Of a stretch of 64,000 nucleotides of DNA, positions 33,640 through 44,852 are shown in pieces (the stretch's first letter is position 1; every line of letters begins with the position of its first letter). Source of the DNA: Akebia trifoliata (Eukaryota > Streptophyta > Magnoliopsida > Ranunculales > Lardizabalaceae); NCBI GenBank assembly GCA_017979445.1, contig CM030714.1, positions 17,479,892 through 17,543,891 on the forward strand. The letters run 5' to 3'. Below the pieces are notes generated by a model. That model was given only the letters and a program-made list of their open reading frames with translations. It was not told where the DNA came from and made no database searches. The position numbers and the translations under genes were made by a program.

Positions 33640-34690
33640 TTTTAGGGTCAAACTGGATCTGATCTAAGACTATCCTTAGGTTGACTTTTTCCTCGAGTCA
33701 ACCTAGTTAACTCAGTGAGACTCTTATATTAGGTTAGATTTGGTCCTTTCTTTCATTGGCATGTGATTAGATGTATTCAATTATTTATCTCTATTGATTG
33801 GTTTGATGATTTGATGTATTTAATTTAAATGGTTGGATATTTGCAAAAAATGCCCCGGGCGCACTTTGTCCCTTTGCACACACTCACAAGCATGCATACG
33901 CATATTTGCATCATGTCATGTCCTTATAAACCCAGTAGCCGGATCTAAACTAACCTGGTCCTTCGGGACACGGGGGACGCCCGTGAACGCTACAACTTCA
34001 GTACAGTACTTTCGGGTATATCAAATTGGAGCACCACGTACTACTTGACCAAGTAAAACTGGAATAGTATATCGGTGTTTCGGGCTGAAGTAACCTAAGC
34101 TTTGTCCTAACCTAACCTCAATCATATAGAAAGCCTAGAACTTAGGTGCGGTCCTATTAGACCACGACTCGAATCGACATAAGTGCTCTCCGATTGCTTT
34201 TCTCCAAACTAACCAAAAGGTAAGTGGGTGGACCGATCCACATCGCTCAAATGGAACCCGTAATATCGGTCCAACCCAATAAATGTAATTGAAAAAGTTG
34301 TGTTGGCCCATCATTTTTAACCCATTAGCCCAATTGGTACGTTGATCTTTTGGATCAATATACGAGCCGATCGAGTTAATTGGTTCAATTAAATGTCAAA
34401 TGAGGTGATGTATTATTTTTTGAATCCATTGGATAGAATCGGTCCGAATGTGATAACTGAATTTTTTTCTGACTAATTCTATTCAATTGATCGGACCTTT
34501 TTTTAAATTAAAATGGTTGAATCACATTAAAAATCGTACCAAAAAAATGGACGTGGCTTGTTATTAAATATGTCAGTAATGAGGGTTAGTTTCTTAGTTA
34601 GATGGCTCATGGTGATGTATAATTGTTGATGGAAAGAGCTTTAGATGCATTCACCACCGTCGAAAAGTACAATTTTGGTGCATATGGACT
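33640..34690 (+). other. Leader of element I
   Basis: About 1 kb with no gene. It has GCCCCGGGC near 33852 and one GC-richer block (33950-34060) homologous to the duplicated leader block of A, including GGGTATATCAAATTGG. It is much shorter than the ~3-kb leaders of A, B, F and H. Confidence 0.65.
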
Positions 34691-35690
34691 TCAAAGCGTA
34701 TTCTCTCTCAAGTCAGTAACTGTCAATTGAAACCTTTTATGTGTTGCGGTCAATTTCTGGGACCCGAATTACCACGTATTCCGTTTTGGTTCAGTCACAC
34801 TTTGTCCAACTCATGAAGATTATTGTAATATTATGGGGATAAGCACATTGGGTCTAATGATTTGTCTTCCATCGAAATCCAAATTCACAAAAAAACTCTC
34901 GAAAGGGTTAGGAGTTAAGCCAAAAAAAATAAGAAGATTCACAGATCATGGTTGACTGAACATGCGGAGACTTCTAGAAGTGTACCAAACTCCTGAACAA
35001 GGAAATCCTGGGGATTTCGCTCCAGAACCTCATAGGAAGGCCAGGGATTTTACGTTATGTCTGGGGGTATTGTCAACATATTTTTTGGTTTCATTTAGGA
35101 TGGGTCATCAGTTATCAAACTTCTTTGCAGATATTGCCGGACAACTTAAAAACAAGGTTAACCCAATCCCCACAATACTCGCTGAGACTTTTGAGGGATT
35201 ATCCAATGAGAATGCATTAGGAGGGACAGGATTTCGAGGAAGTCCACATTTGCTTTATCTGTGGTTATGTATCCGACTTCGCATCGCAGAGTTCCCGCAA
35301 ATCAAGGAAAGTAAATGGGAAAAATTCACAAGAAAGGAAATATTGGTGGACTTTACAACCATAGAAGACTGGAAGGACTGGCTTTCAAATTTGACTACAC
35401 AAGATGTAAATTGGGATAGATTGAGATCAAGAATGGATGAAAGCACCGTGCTTGCTTCAAAAAGGTCTGATCATGTAATGCTCACTAGTCTGCTGAATAC
35501 ATATTTTTATTGTCCAAGGATGATACCAAGATAGATAGGATTCCCTTCATGGATCCCAATGCTTCCGAGGAATCGACATCCTATTAAAGAGCTGACTGTG
35601 CACTTGGTAGAACACATAGCTACCGCTTGGGACCATCGGTTACTTATTGAATCAGAAGATCAACAAGCATTCAAGAAGCAGAAGAGATAA
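34691..35690 (+). pseudogene. ORF1 (DUF7745-like) of element I
   Basis: Homologous to the intact ORF1 of A and to that of C. The N-terminal part near 34740-34870 contains TLCPTHEDYCNIM. The main open stretch (34962-35534) has RDFTLCLGVLSTYFL, PHLLYLWLCIRLRIAE and DWKDWL. It ends at TAG 35532-35534, where C has GAG; homology then continues in frame to TAA near 35690. Upstream stops and a frameshift also break it. Function of the family is unknown. Confidence 0.75.
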
Positions 35691-35927
35691 GTAGAAGAGC
35701 ATGTAGGGTCCTAGATCGAGTCATCTTTGCTTTAAGAGGAGAGTCTCCTCATTTCTTTTGTATTCACATTTGTCTCATTGGTATGATTTTTAATGAGAAG
35801 TCTCTTTTTTAAGGCCCTAATTAACAATAAATCACCTCATCAGACATAAGTTCGACTAGCACAACTTATCAATTATAATAATAAAAGTAAATGCTATCAA
35901 AAGGGATCAATTCTTAATTCACCTTTG

Positions 35928-37685
35928 ATGGGGTTTCAGGATACTATTGCGCCCAAACTTAAGCGTCCGCCACCTGATTGGAGTCGAGAGTCAGGTCGTT
36001 TGGAAAAAACATCAGCGCCAAGTGAACCATCAAAAATGGCTTCTGAATCTGAACTCGCGAAAATTCGTAAGATTCTAGCAGTCTTTGCAATGGATATGAA
36101 CAATATAAAAAAATAAGGTAGAAGTGCTAGAACAGATCTCTGAGTCAACAAGAGACCAGCCTGATGATCAAAGGGGCAAGGGACCGAAAGGTAGCACAGC
36201 TAAGAATCTAGACGAAGTTTATGAGCTTGACGGAAATGAGGATCATTTTAATGAGAATCCAATGTTGGTCAACAGAATGACTTAGTTGGAAACAGCCGTG
36301 AAAAATATAAAAGGAATTGACGAAATCGCAGTAGGAATAGAGGGTTTGAATCAAATTCCTAAGATCCGTCTGCCAGAAAAGTTTGTAATGCCGAAAATGG
36401 AAAAATTCAAAGGAGTAGGATGCGCAAAAACGCATCTCAAGGTATATGTCACCAACATGCACACAATGGGCCTCAGTGACGAACAGATGACATTATTGTT
36501 CCAGCGTACTCTATCAGAATTAGCGTTGCGATGGTTGATGTCTCAAGATTCAGTTGTAATTGGGACATGGAAAAATATGTCAAGGATGTTCTGGCACCAG
36601 TACAAGTACAGCACTGAAATCCAAACATCTCGAAGGGATTTGGAATCCACTAAGCAGAAGAATGGGGAAATATTTACCGATTTTATTAGCCGCTGGAGGG
36701 CTAAGGCTGCACAGATGTCAGATAGACCATCAGAAAAGGAACAAGTGGCAATCATCTTGAAAAACCTCTCGCAGGGGTATGCCCAGCATTTAGTTGCCCA
36801 GTATCTCCCGACATTTGAATCCCTGTTACAAGTTGGAAGCCAACTTGAGGATGCTTTTGCCTCTAGGATTTTTTCCAACTCTTCTGACAACAAAGCCAAA
36901 AAATCCTTCACTAATTCCAAACCCAACATCAACCATGCCTATATAGCCAACACTTCCATTACCCCAGTTCAACCTCCAGCTCGAACCAATAATCAGGCAA
37001 ATTTGGGTAGAGCCCCCCCTCGACAGTTCACAAATCTAGGGATGACCCTCACTGCAGTCTTCCAAAAATTATTAAAAAAAAGGGCTCCTCACCCCTCTCC
37101 AGCCTCGACCTTTGCCAAACCCCCTACCAGTTTCCCATAACCCTAGTATTTTTTGCGAATTCCATCAAAGTCCTGGTCATCATACTGACCGTTGCATCTC
37201 TCTCAGCCATGCCATCCAAAATCTCATTGATGATAAAAAAAAAAGTCATCATTCCTACCCCAACATAGCCAAATGTCACTACCAATCCACTACCTACATA
37301 TCAACCTCCACCAACATTGAATATGGTCTCCAATACCCAACTATCCTTCGACCCAGCTTCTCTCATCCACCCAATCTATGCCGAACCACCTAGTTATCCT
37401 TTTGTTAGAATAACTTTTAATAATGAGGTCTATGCCACAAGCCATGAACCATTTGATCTAACTGAAGATGAATCATATTGTCTATCTCCACCTCGCTATG
37501 ATAGCCCATCATATACCAGCTACCTCTTAGCACAAATGATCTCGAAAAGCCAATTCTCTGTAACAGATGAAGATCCTTACCTATTGTCCGAAGAAGATGA
37601 GCCATTTCCACTCTCTTGTGATGAAGTTAAGCACATGACACGAGGGGGAAGAGTCTTTAAGCCACCGGAACTCAGTGTTGATTAA
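35928..37685 (+). pseudogene. gag: gag of element I
   Basis: From ATG 35928 the frame breaks near 36108 (one-base shift in an A run), at TAG 36283-36285, near 37090 and again near 37250. Recognisable parts are SESELAKIRKILAVFAMDMN, the gag core (GCAKTHLKVYV, FWHQYKYSTEI, SEKEQVAIILKNLSQGYA) and the C-x2-H-x4-H-x4-C knuckle CEFHQSPGHHTDRC at about 37155-37197. Compared with A, the C-terminal part is longer and acidic (37317-37685). Confidence 0.85.
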
Positions 37686-38257
37686 TCCAGCGACCTTGGC
37701 AAGGAAGGAAAAAGTGGACCCCATCCAAGAAAGCATTGAAGAGGATGATATTGTGATCAAACAGTTAAAGAAGGCAGGTGCCAACATTTCAGTTTGGGGT
37801 TTGCTCATGGCCTCCACAGCTCACAGGGAAGCTGTTCTCAAAGCGTTAAGCGCAGCCCAAGTTTCCCTCGACACATTTCTGAATCAATTAGCCAGTATAG
37901 TAAGGGCAACCTATGCTGAAAAATAGTTTGTCCTTCTCAGATTCAGATCTTCCGAAAGAAGGATCGAGCTACACAAAGCCACTGCATATCACTGTTGATT
38001 GCAACGGAATAAGAATCCCTCTAGTCTTGGTAGATAATGGAAGTGCATTAAATGTCTGTCCTCTGAAGATCGCGACTTGCCTCGGGTTCAAGACAGACGA
38101 CTTCAAACCAACTAGCCAAGGCATCAGAGCTTATGGTAATACGAAAAGGGATGTACTAGGGACTTTGCAGCTACGAATATCCACGATTATAGCAGACTTC
38201 CCTGTGGAATTCCAAGTCTTGGATATTCAGTCGTCCTTCAACCTATTACTAGGGTGA
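37675..38257 (+). pseudogene. Protease region of element I
   Basis: A helical pre-protease segment (KQLKKAGANISVWGLLMAS, 37765-37825) is followed by an aspartic protease domain with active-site sequence VDNGSALNVCP near 38029-38061 and the flap-distal FNLLLG at the end. The DNG triplet in place of the usual DTG or DSG is, from memory, usual in this lineage. TGA at 38255-38257 replaces an arginine codon; the frame continues into the G-patch part. Confidence 0.8.
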
Positions 38258-38941
38258 CCGTGGCTGCATCAGATCAAGGCTGTACCTTCTACTTTACATC
38301 AGAAGATTAAATTCATCAAGGACGGTTTGGTGATCACGCTTCATGGGGATGTCGAAATTATGGAGATTGTGAACGATATAGAAATCAAAGATAAATCGTT
38401 GTCTGAAATTCAACCCAAACAAAAAGAAATACAACTCAGCGGGTTTGAATTTGAAAATATTCACGCTGTTCAGTGGGATGATTCTATGAAAGAGCTGGTA
38501 CCTATTGATAATACGTTCAATTGTTACGTAGCCAGCATGTTCAAAAGCATGAGATTCTTCCCAAGCATGGGTTTGGGTCGTAGACAACAGGGGATCAAAG
38601 CTGCACCAGCCATTCAAGAAGTAGTTGGGACATTCGGATTGGGGTACGAACCTACTAAAGAAGACTGGGCTCGATATTGGAAGATAAAGAAAGATAAGGC
38701 GAATGCGATGAGGCAAGGGCATGTCATCGACCTAATCAACATGAAGCCTTATCGCAAAACCCTGAATGGGCACTTTGTGAAAGCAGGGGAAGATTTCCCT
38801 TATTGTGATTTTCAAGAACCCTTTATCGACCACGTCACAGGTACTCGCCAACCAGGATTTGAGATTTTCTTTGGGATAGGTTGGCCTGACAAGGAAGAAG
38901 ATAGAGCATCTGAAGAATTTGAAGGAGCAGATGATTGGTAG
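38258..38941 (+). pseudogene. G-patch domain segment of the pol polyprotein, element I
   Basis: A single open stretch of 228 codons after the protease stop. Around 38545-38640 it contains FFPSMGLGRRQQGIKAAP and FGLGYEPT, fitting the glycine pattern of a G-patch, a short domain that binds RNA or RNA helicases. The remainder is a conserved linker of unknown role. A G-patch next to a retroviral-type protease is also known in betaretroviruses. Confidence 0.7.
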
Positions 38942-38971
38942 ACAACTGTGGATTCACTCAATATTGCTTAG

Positions 38972-40260
38972 ATGTATCTCAAAGAAGGAAACGTGTCAGT
39001 TTTGTCAGTCAAAAGTGGTGCTCAAAACCCACAGTCTGTAATCAAATCCGCAGTTGGGTCCCTTTCTAATTACCATGTAATGAGTCCTTTGTTGTATGTC
39101 GGGTCTGGTCATGATGAGTCTGTCGAGTCCGCAGTAATTCCTGTCACCCCATCTATCTTTAATGAAATAGAAGAAGTTTCTGATTACCCCGAGTGCAATA
39201 ATGATTTAACTGATAATCTGACTTCGAAGGATGAATCTTCTGATGAAGAAACTTCTATCGAATTAATTAAACTACTTGAACAAGAAGATGAACGTCGGGC
39301 TCAACCTGTAATGGAAGAAACAAAACTAGTCAATCTCGGGACTAAAGATATTCTTCAAGAGATTCAAATTGGAGTCACCTTATCTCTCGAGGAACGCGAA
39401 TGGATAGTGGATTTGCTCAGAAAGTTCAAGGACGTATTTGCGTGGTCGTATGAGGATATGCCAGGAGTAAGTACGGATATTGTTCAACATCGGATTCCAT
39501 TGCATCCAGATGCTCGGCCAGTAAAGTAGAAACTCTGACGTATGAAGTCAGAATGGACTTTGAAGATTAAGGAAGAGGTCACTAAGCAGACCAATGCTGG
39601 ATTCTTGGAAGTGGTGGAGTACCCAGAATGGAGTGCTAATGTAGTCCCAGTTCCCAAAAAAGATGGAAAAGTGAGAATGTGCGTGGACTTCAGAGATTTA
39701 AATAAGGCCAGTCCAAAATATAGTTTTTCGTTGCCTTACATAGATGTATTAGTGATAATACAGTAGGGCACGCCATGCTTTCGTTTATGGATGGATTTTC
39801 GAGGTACAACCAGATAAAGATGGACCCTCGTGACATGCAAAAGACATCATTCATCACGTAATGGGAAACATTTTGCTACAAAGTCATGCCTTTCGGTTTG
39901 AAGAACGATGGGACTACCTATCAGAGAGCAGCTACGACCTTATTGCATGACATGATACACAAAGAGATCGAGGTCTATGTGGATGACAAGATAGTGAAAT
40001 CCAAAGAACGATCGGGACACGTCGTTGCATTAGAGAAGTTTCTTACAAGGATCCAAAAATACCAGTTACGCCTTAACCCTCAAAAATGCGTATTCGGAGT
40101 GACTTCTGAAAAATTACTTGGATTCGTAGTCAGTTAAAGGGGGATCAAAGTAGATCCTGAAAAAATCAAAGCTATACAAGAAATGGCACCTCCTAAGACT
40201 GAAAAATAGATTCGGGGGTTCTTAGGCAGAATTCAGTATGTCAGCAGATTTATCGCTCAG
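38972..40260 (+). pseudogene. Reverse transcriptase of element I
   Basis: It starts with an acidic linker, then VFAWSYEDMPGVSTDIVQH (39436-39495), VPVPKKDGKVRMCVDFRDLN (39645-39705), FMDGFSRYNQIKM (39784-39822), MPFGLKNDGTTYQRA (39886-39930) and the catalytic YVDD (39976-39987). Stops occur near 39527, 39537, 39764, 39859, 40135 and 40207. The two catalytic aspartates are retained although the frame is broken. Confidence 0.85.
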
Positions 40261-40269
40261 CTCACCAAT

Positions 40270-40731
40270 GTGTGCAAACCTATATTCAAGCTTCTTAAGA
40301 AAAATGAGCCGACAGTATGGAATAAGCAATGCCAAAAAGCTTTCGACCAAGTTAAGGAGTATCTCTCAAATCCGCCCATTTTGGTTCCACCTAGCCTAGG
40401 TGAACCTCTCCTTCTTTACTTGTCAGTCACGGAAGAAGTTATGGGATGCATGTTGGCACAGTACGACAAGGACAATCATAAAGAGAGGGCCATCTACTAT
40501 TTCAGCAAGAAGATGTTAGAATATAAACGAAAATATTCAGCTCTCGAAAAGACTTATCTAGCACTAGTATGGGCTACTCAAAGGTTTCGGCATTACATAC
40601 TCTCTCATTCAGTCATTCTGTTATCTCGGATGGACCCCCTAAAATATCTCTTCGAGAAGCCGGCATTGATAGGGAGAACTGCACGTTGGTTGTTGTTATT
40701 ATCAGAATTCGACATTACACATGTTACGTAA
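40270..40731 (+). pseudogene. First RNase H of element I
   Basis: Open for 153 codons: the connection segment (KAFDQVKEYLSNPPILVPP), then the gypsy RNase H-like fold (RAIYYFSKKMLEYKRKYSAL, TYLALVWATQRFRHYI). It ends in a premature TAA at 40729-40731; homology continues in frame. In Tat elements this domain is followed by a second RNase H. Confidence 0.8.
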
Positions 40732-41330
40732 AAGTCTGTCAAGGGAAGAGCAATAGCAGAATACTTAGCGGATCACCCAGTGGTAGAAAGAACAAGACCT
40801 ATCGATCAATTCCCAGATGAAAATATCCTGAACCTTGAAGAAGAATTGCGAGATAAAGTATGGCGGTTATACTTTGATGAAGCGGCGAATCAGAACGGGT
40901 ACGGAATAGGGGCAGTCTTATTCTCTCCTGAAGGATGTCACATTCCGATTGCTATTAAGTTAGCTTTCTCCAATACTAATAATACAGTTGAATACGAAGC
41001 ATGCATTGCCGGGCTCGAGGCTGCTTTGAATCTGGGTATCACAGAAATTGAAGTATTTGGAGATTCAGCCTTTGTTATACATCAGTCGTTGGAAGAATGG
41101 AAAACTAAGGATGTGAAACTAAAGCCCTATCACGAGTATCTACTAAATTTAGTAAGGAAGTTCAAAGCCATCTTGTTCCAACATCTTTCAAAGGAAGAGA
41201 ACAGATTCGCTGACGCTCTGGCTACTCTTTCTTCAATGATCCATTTACCTTCAGGCATGGAATTAAGGCCTATCACAGTCGAAATCAAAGATAAACCTGC
41301 ATATTGCCATCAGGTCGACATCACTGCTCG
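40732..41330 (+). pseudogene. Second (archaeal-type) RNase H of element I
   Basis: The sequence keeps the four acidic residues expected for catalysis: D in YFDEAAN (40869-40889), E in VEYEACIAGLEAAL, D in GDSAFVIHQ and D in RFADALATL. A glycine usual after the first D is replaced by E. The domain marks the Tat lineage. A frameshift near 41335 separates it from integrase. Confidence 0.8.
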
Positions 41331-42631
41331 ACTAGAAAGCCATGGTACACTAACATCCAGAAAGTATTGGAAAGACAAGAATTTCCAGTTGAAGCATCAA
41401 GGAAAGAACGGCAAACCCTACAGAAATTCGTATCCCAGTTCATCCTGTGCGCAGGAAACTTATATAAGAGGTCTTATGATGGAATTCATTTGTCATGTGT
41501 TGACGAAAATCAAACTGAATGGTTAATGGAAGAATTGCATTCCGGAGACTGTGGACTGCATATGAGTGGAAAAATGTTAGCCAAACGAATCATGAGACAG
41601 GGGTATTATTGGCCAACAATGGAAACAGACTGTCATCACCTGGTCAAGACCTGTCATAAATGTCAAGTACATGTTAACCTCATACATGTACCTCCATCTC
41701 AGTTAGTTGGTTTGACTTCGCCATGGCCATTTTCTGTCTGGGGTATCGACATAATTGGCAAAATCACACCTAAAGCATCGAATAGACATGAGTACATTCT
41801 TGTGGCTATTGATTATTTTACAAAACGGGTGGAAGCTACTTCATATGCTGTTCTCACTGCATCCAAAGTTGCCAAGTTCGTCCAAACACATATTATCAGT
41901 CGATATGGGGTACCTTCTGAACTGATCTCTGATAACAGGTCACATTTCAAAGTTGAATTTATTTCCCTGTGTTCAAAGTTCAAGATCCGATACCACAAAT
42001 CATCACCTTACCGTCCCTAGACTAACGGAGCAGTTGAAGCAGCAATAAGAATCTCAAGACAATCATCAGGAAAATGTGTCAATCTCATAGGGATTGGTCT
42101 GAAAAATTACCATTTGCGCTCTGGGCATACCGTACCTCGATACGATCTTCCACCGGAGCCACCCGTTATTCACTAGTGTACGGAATGGAAGCTGTCTTGC
42201 CAGTTGAAATGGAAATCCCGTCCCTCAGAATTCTAATGGAAAATCAGTTATCCGAAGCAGACTGGATTCATCACCAGTACGAAGAGTTGAACTTAATTGA
42301 TGAAAAACGACTTAAAGCATTGTACCACGTACAAGCCTATCAGAGAAGAGTCGTTCGGGCATTTGATAAAAGAGTTAAAGTTCACAACTTATATGCTGGA
42401 GACCTTGTACTTAAAGAAAATCGAGTACCCATCTTCGATCCTAGAGGCAAATTCAAGCCCAATTCGGGAGGTCCTTTCATTGTCAAAGAGGTACTGCCTG
42501 GGAAAACTGTCAAACTTCAAGATCACGATGGCATCGAATTAACAGAACTGACAAACCTTGACCAAATCAAGCAGGTATTACATTTGAGGAGGACATCTTC
42601 GGTCGAACCAATTTTCCTGTCACCCAATTAA
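41304..42631 (+). pseudogene. Integrase of element I
   Basis: Integrase joins element DNA to the host chromosome. The N-terminal zinc region (41549-41670) reads GLHMSGKMLA...CHKC; the second histidine of the HHCC pattern appears as lysine. The catalytic core has D in WGIDIIGKI (41741), D in ISDNRSHFK (41925) and E in GAVEA (about 42035). A TAG stands at 42018-42020 and a one-base deletion near 42045. The C-terminal region (42074-42631) is open, with YGMEAVLPVEMEIPS and FDPRGKFKPNSGGPFIVKE, a GPY/F-like module. Confidence 0.85.
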
Positions 42632-43040
42632 ATATCTCCTTTCTCAGCCCCTAGCAGCCATTTTAAAAAAAATTTCTTTTCTCAGCCCGTTCACCTAACC
42701 TAGGGGAGGGAAATGTTCGAACTACGTTTTGGTCTGATCCCAAAATTTTGGGGTACGTAGACAACCTGAGAAGTTACTTCAGGCCCGACCAGTTCAAAAA
42801 ATAAAAAAAATATGTTCTCCCGTAAAGAAAAATTGTCAAAATGGGGAAGGAAAAGAAAACTATTTTAAAGGAATGCCACACAAGGGGCATTCGGGTTCTC
42901 GAGCCTCAAATCTCCTTTCTTTCTTAGCCTATTCCTAAGCCCACCTATGGAAGTCCTTCTAAGAACCGCATGAAAAGGTCGAGGAAAATAGCAAGCGTGA
43001 TCAGACAGTAACTCCAGAACTCCAAAAAAAAAAAAAAGAT
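42632..43040 (+). other. 3' noncoding region of element I, proximal part
   Basis: No gene. It contains the blocks conserved in A and H (GAAATGTTCGAACTACGTTT, GGGTACGTAGACAACCTGAG) and the CACACAAGGGGCAT segment. An A run lies at 43024-43037. Confidence 0.6.
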
Positions 43041-43046
43041 AGCCTG

Positions 43047-43232
43047 CTAGGTTGAAAACCTGAAAGGGCGGCTTAGGCAAAAATTAAGGCAAGCTCACAA
43101 GGTTGAAAATCCGAAAGGACGGTCTTGACAACAATCAGAGCAAAGAAAAAGAAATTTATAAGCTCACTAGATCGAAAACCTGAAAAGGCGGTCTAGGCAA
43201 AAGTTAGATTGAAAATCTGAACATGCAATCTA
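43047..43232 (+). repeat. Four double-stem hairpin repeats of element I
   Basis: Units at 43047-43076, 43098-43127, 43167-43196 and 43205-43232. Outer stems are CTAGGTT/GGCTTAG, CAAGGTT/GGTCTTG, CTAGATC/GGTCTAG and TAGATTG/CAATCTA, including G-T wobbles. Inner stems of the first three are CCT/GGG, TCC/GGA and CCT/AGG around GAAA. The 5' internal loop GAAA(A) and 3' CG are constant. Confidence 0.7.
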
Positions 43233-43861
43233 GGCAAAAGATAGAGCAATCAAAAGAAAATATCTATCGATTCAAGAATCTAAAAAGACGAGCCGAGTCA
43301 AAGCATCAGAAATCTGAAATGACCAAGCTTCAATACCCAGTTTAAGACAGGCAAAGACTTAGAAGCCACATGTATCTCGTCTACGACTGATCTGAAAAAG
43401 TTTACTTTTCTAAGTGAACCAAAGGGGAAAGAACGTGATCTCCAAGATGAATCTCAAAAGTGAATATTTGTTCCCAACAGATGAGCTTGACTCATAATCT
43501 TCAATAAAATCAAAATTAAAAGTGAATCCTTATTGCACTTGTGGTAATCTAAGACTTCTAATTTTCATATTTAGGGGCACCTCTCCTTTTGTTTGGAAGC
43601 GTATTTATTTTCCCCTTACAATAGGGGCACGTCATTTCAAAATATGCTCAATTATCCCCAGTATAATGTCTTATCAAACTAGGGGCATTTTTTTTAAGCC
43701 TGATCAATTCCAGCCCCAAAGGATAAGGAAAATTTGAAATTAAAGTTTACCCTTTTGATAGCATTTTTTGAAAATCCCTGAGGTTCAAATGTTGACCTGA
43801 CCATCTAAAAAATAAATAAAAAATGATTCCTGTATAGTGAGATTTTTACTCTAGTATTTGA
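43233..43861 (+). other. 3' noncoding region of element I, middle part
   Basis: No coding frame with homology. It holds repeated GGGGCA-containing blocks (43572-43690) that recur in reverse orientation in H. Confidence 0.55.
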
Positions 43862-44480
43862 CTCAGATCTGCTCAGATTTTGCTCAGACCCGTCGAGATT
43901 CATTCTTGGATTTTGCTCAGACACCGCCGAGGGTTTTCTTGGATTTTACTTAGATTTTGCTCAGACCTGTCGAGATTCTTTCTCAGATTGCTCAGACGTC
44001 GCCGAGGGTTTTCTCAGATTTTACTCAAACCTACTCAGATTTTGCTCAGACCTGTCGAGATTCTTTCTCAGATTTTGCTCAGATACCGTCGAGGGTTTTC
44101 TCAGATTTGCTCAGATACCGCCGAGGGTCATCTCTGATTTTACTCAGACCAACTCAGATTTTGCTCAGACCTGCCGAGATTATTTCACGGATTTTGCTCA
44201 GACACTGCTGAGGGTTTCTCGGATTTTGCTCAGATACCCCCGAGGATTTTCTCGGATTTGCTCAGATGCCACCGAGGGTCATCTCGGAATTTACTCAGAC
44301 CTACTCAGATTTTGCTCTGACCCGCCGAGATTCATCTCGGATTTACTCAGATACTGCTGAGGGTCATCTCGGAATTTACTCAGATTTTGCTCAGACCTGC
44401 CGAGATTTTTTCTCGGATTTTGCTTAGATATCGCCGAGGGTCATCTCGGATTTTACTCAGACATGCTCAGTTTATTCTTA
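43862..44480 (+). repeat. 34-bp tandem array of element I
   Basis: About 18 units alternate TTTTGCTCAGACC(T)GCCGAGATT and TTTGCTCAGATACCGCCGAGGGT, each completed by TCTCGGATTTTACTCAGA or similar. Most units contain CCGAG-N6-CTCGG, a 5-bp stem with a 6-nt loop. H carries the same unit at 28165-28375. Confidence 0.75.
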
Positions 44481-44838
44481 GATTTTACTCAATTTTATCT
44501 GATCTTCTGCAAAAACATGTTGCACGGATTTTATGTTGACGTTACACAGTTTGCTATCCTCTCAGCATGAATGTGCAGAATGGAGATGCGCATTTTCAAA
44601 ATCATCACCACACAATGGCACACACGTGCACCTATATTTCATTTAAATTAGTCAAGGAGAATTTTTTTCAAAATTCAAGGATCTGACATTTTTCCAAGGA
44701 GAGGTTATTCTCAAGGATCTGGACACTTTAACAAATTGTCGAATCAGGCTGCAAAATGGACTGTCACTAGCTTTGGCATTCAGATGTCGCACTATCTACC
44801 ACAATAGATTGGACATCTAGTTTGCTTCCACCCTCTGC
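44481..44838 (+). other. Noncoding sequence before the 3' LTR of I
   Basis: Homologous to the same position in D and H (CACACACGTGCAC, GGACTGTCACTAGCTTTGGC). No gene. Confidence 0.65.
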
Positions 44839-44852
44839 CAAAGAGGGACATC
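44839..44852 (+). other. Polypurine tract of element I
   Basis: CAAAGAGGGACATC ends at the 3' LTR start. It primes plus-strand DNA synthesis. Confidence 0.75.

Noticed and set aside
43862..44480. Regular palindromic repeats resembling a CRISPR array
   Set aside because: Spacers are not unique, the host is a plant, and the array lies in a retroelement 3' region with a homologous array in element H.
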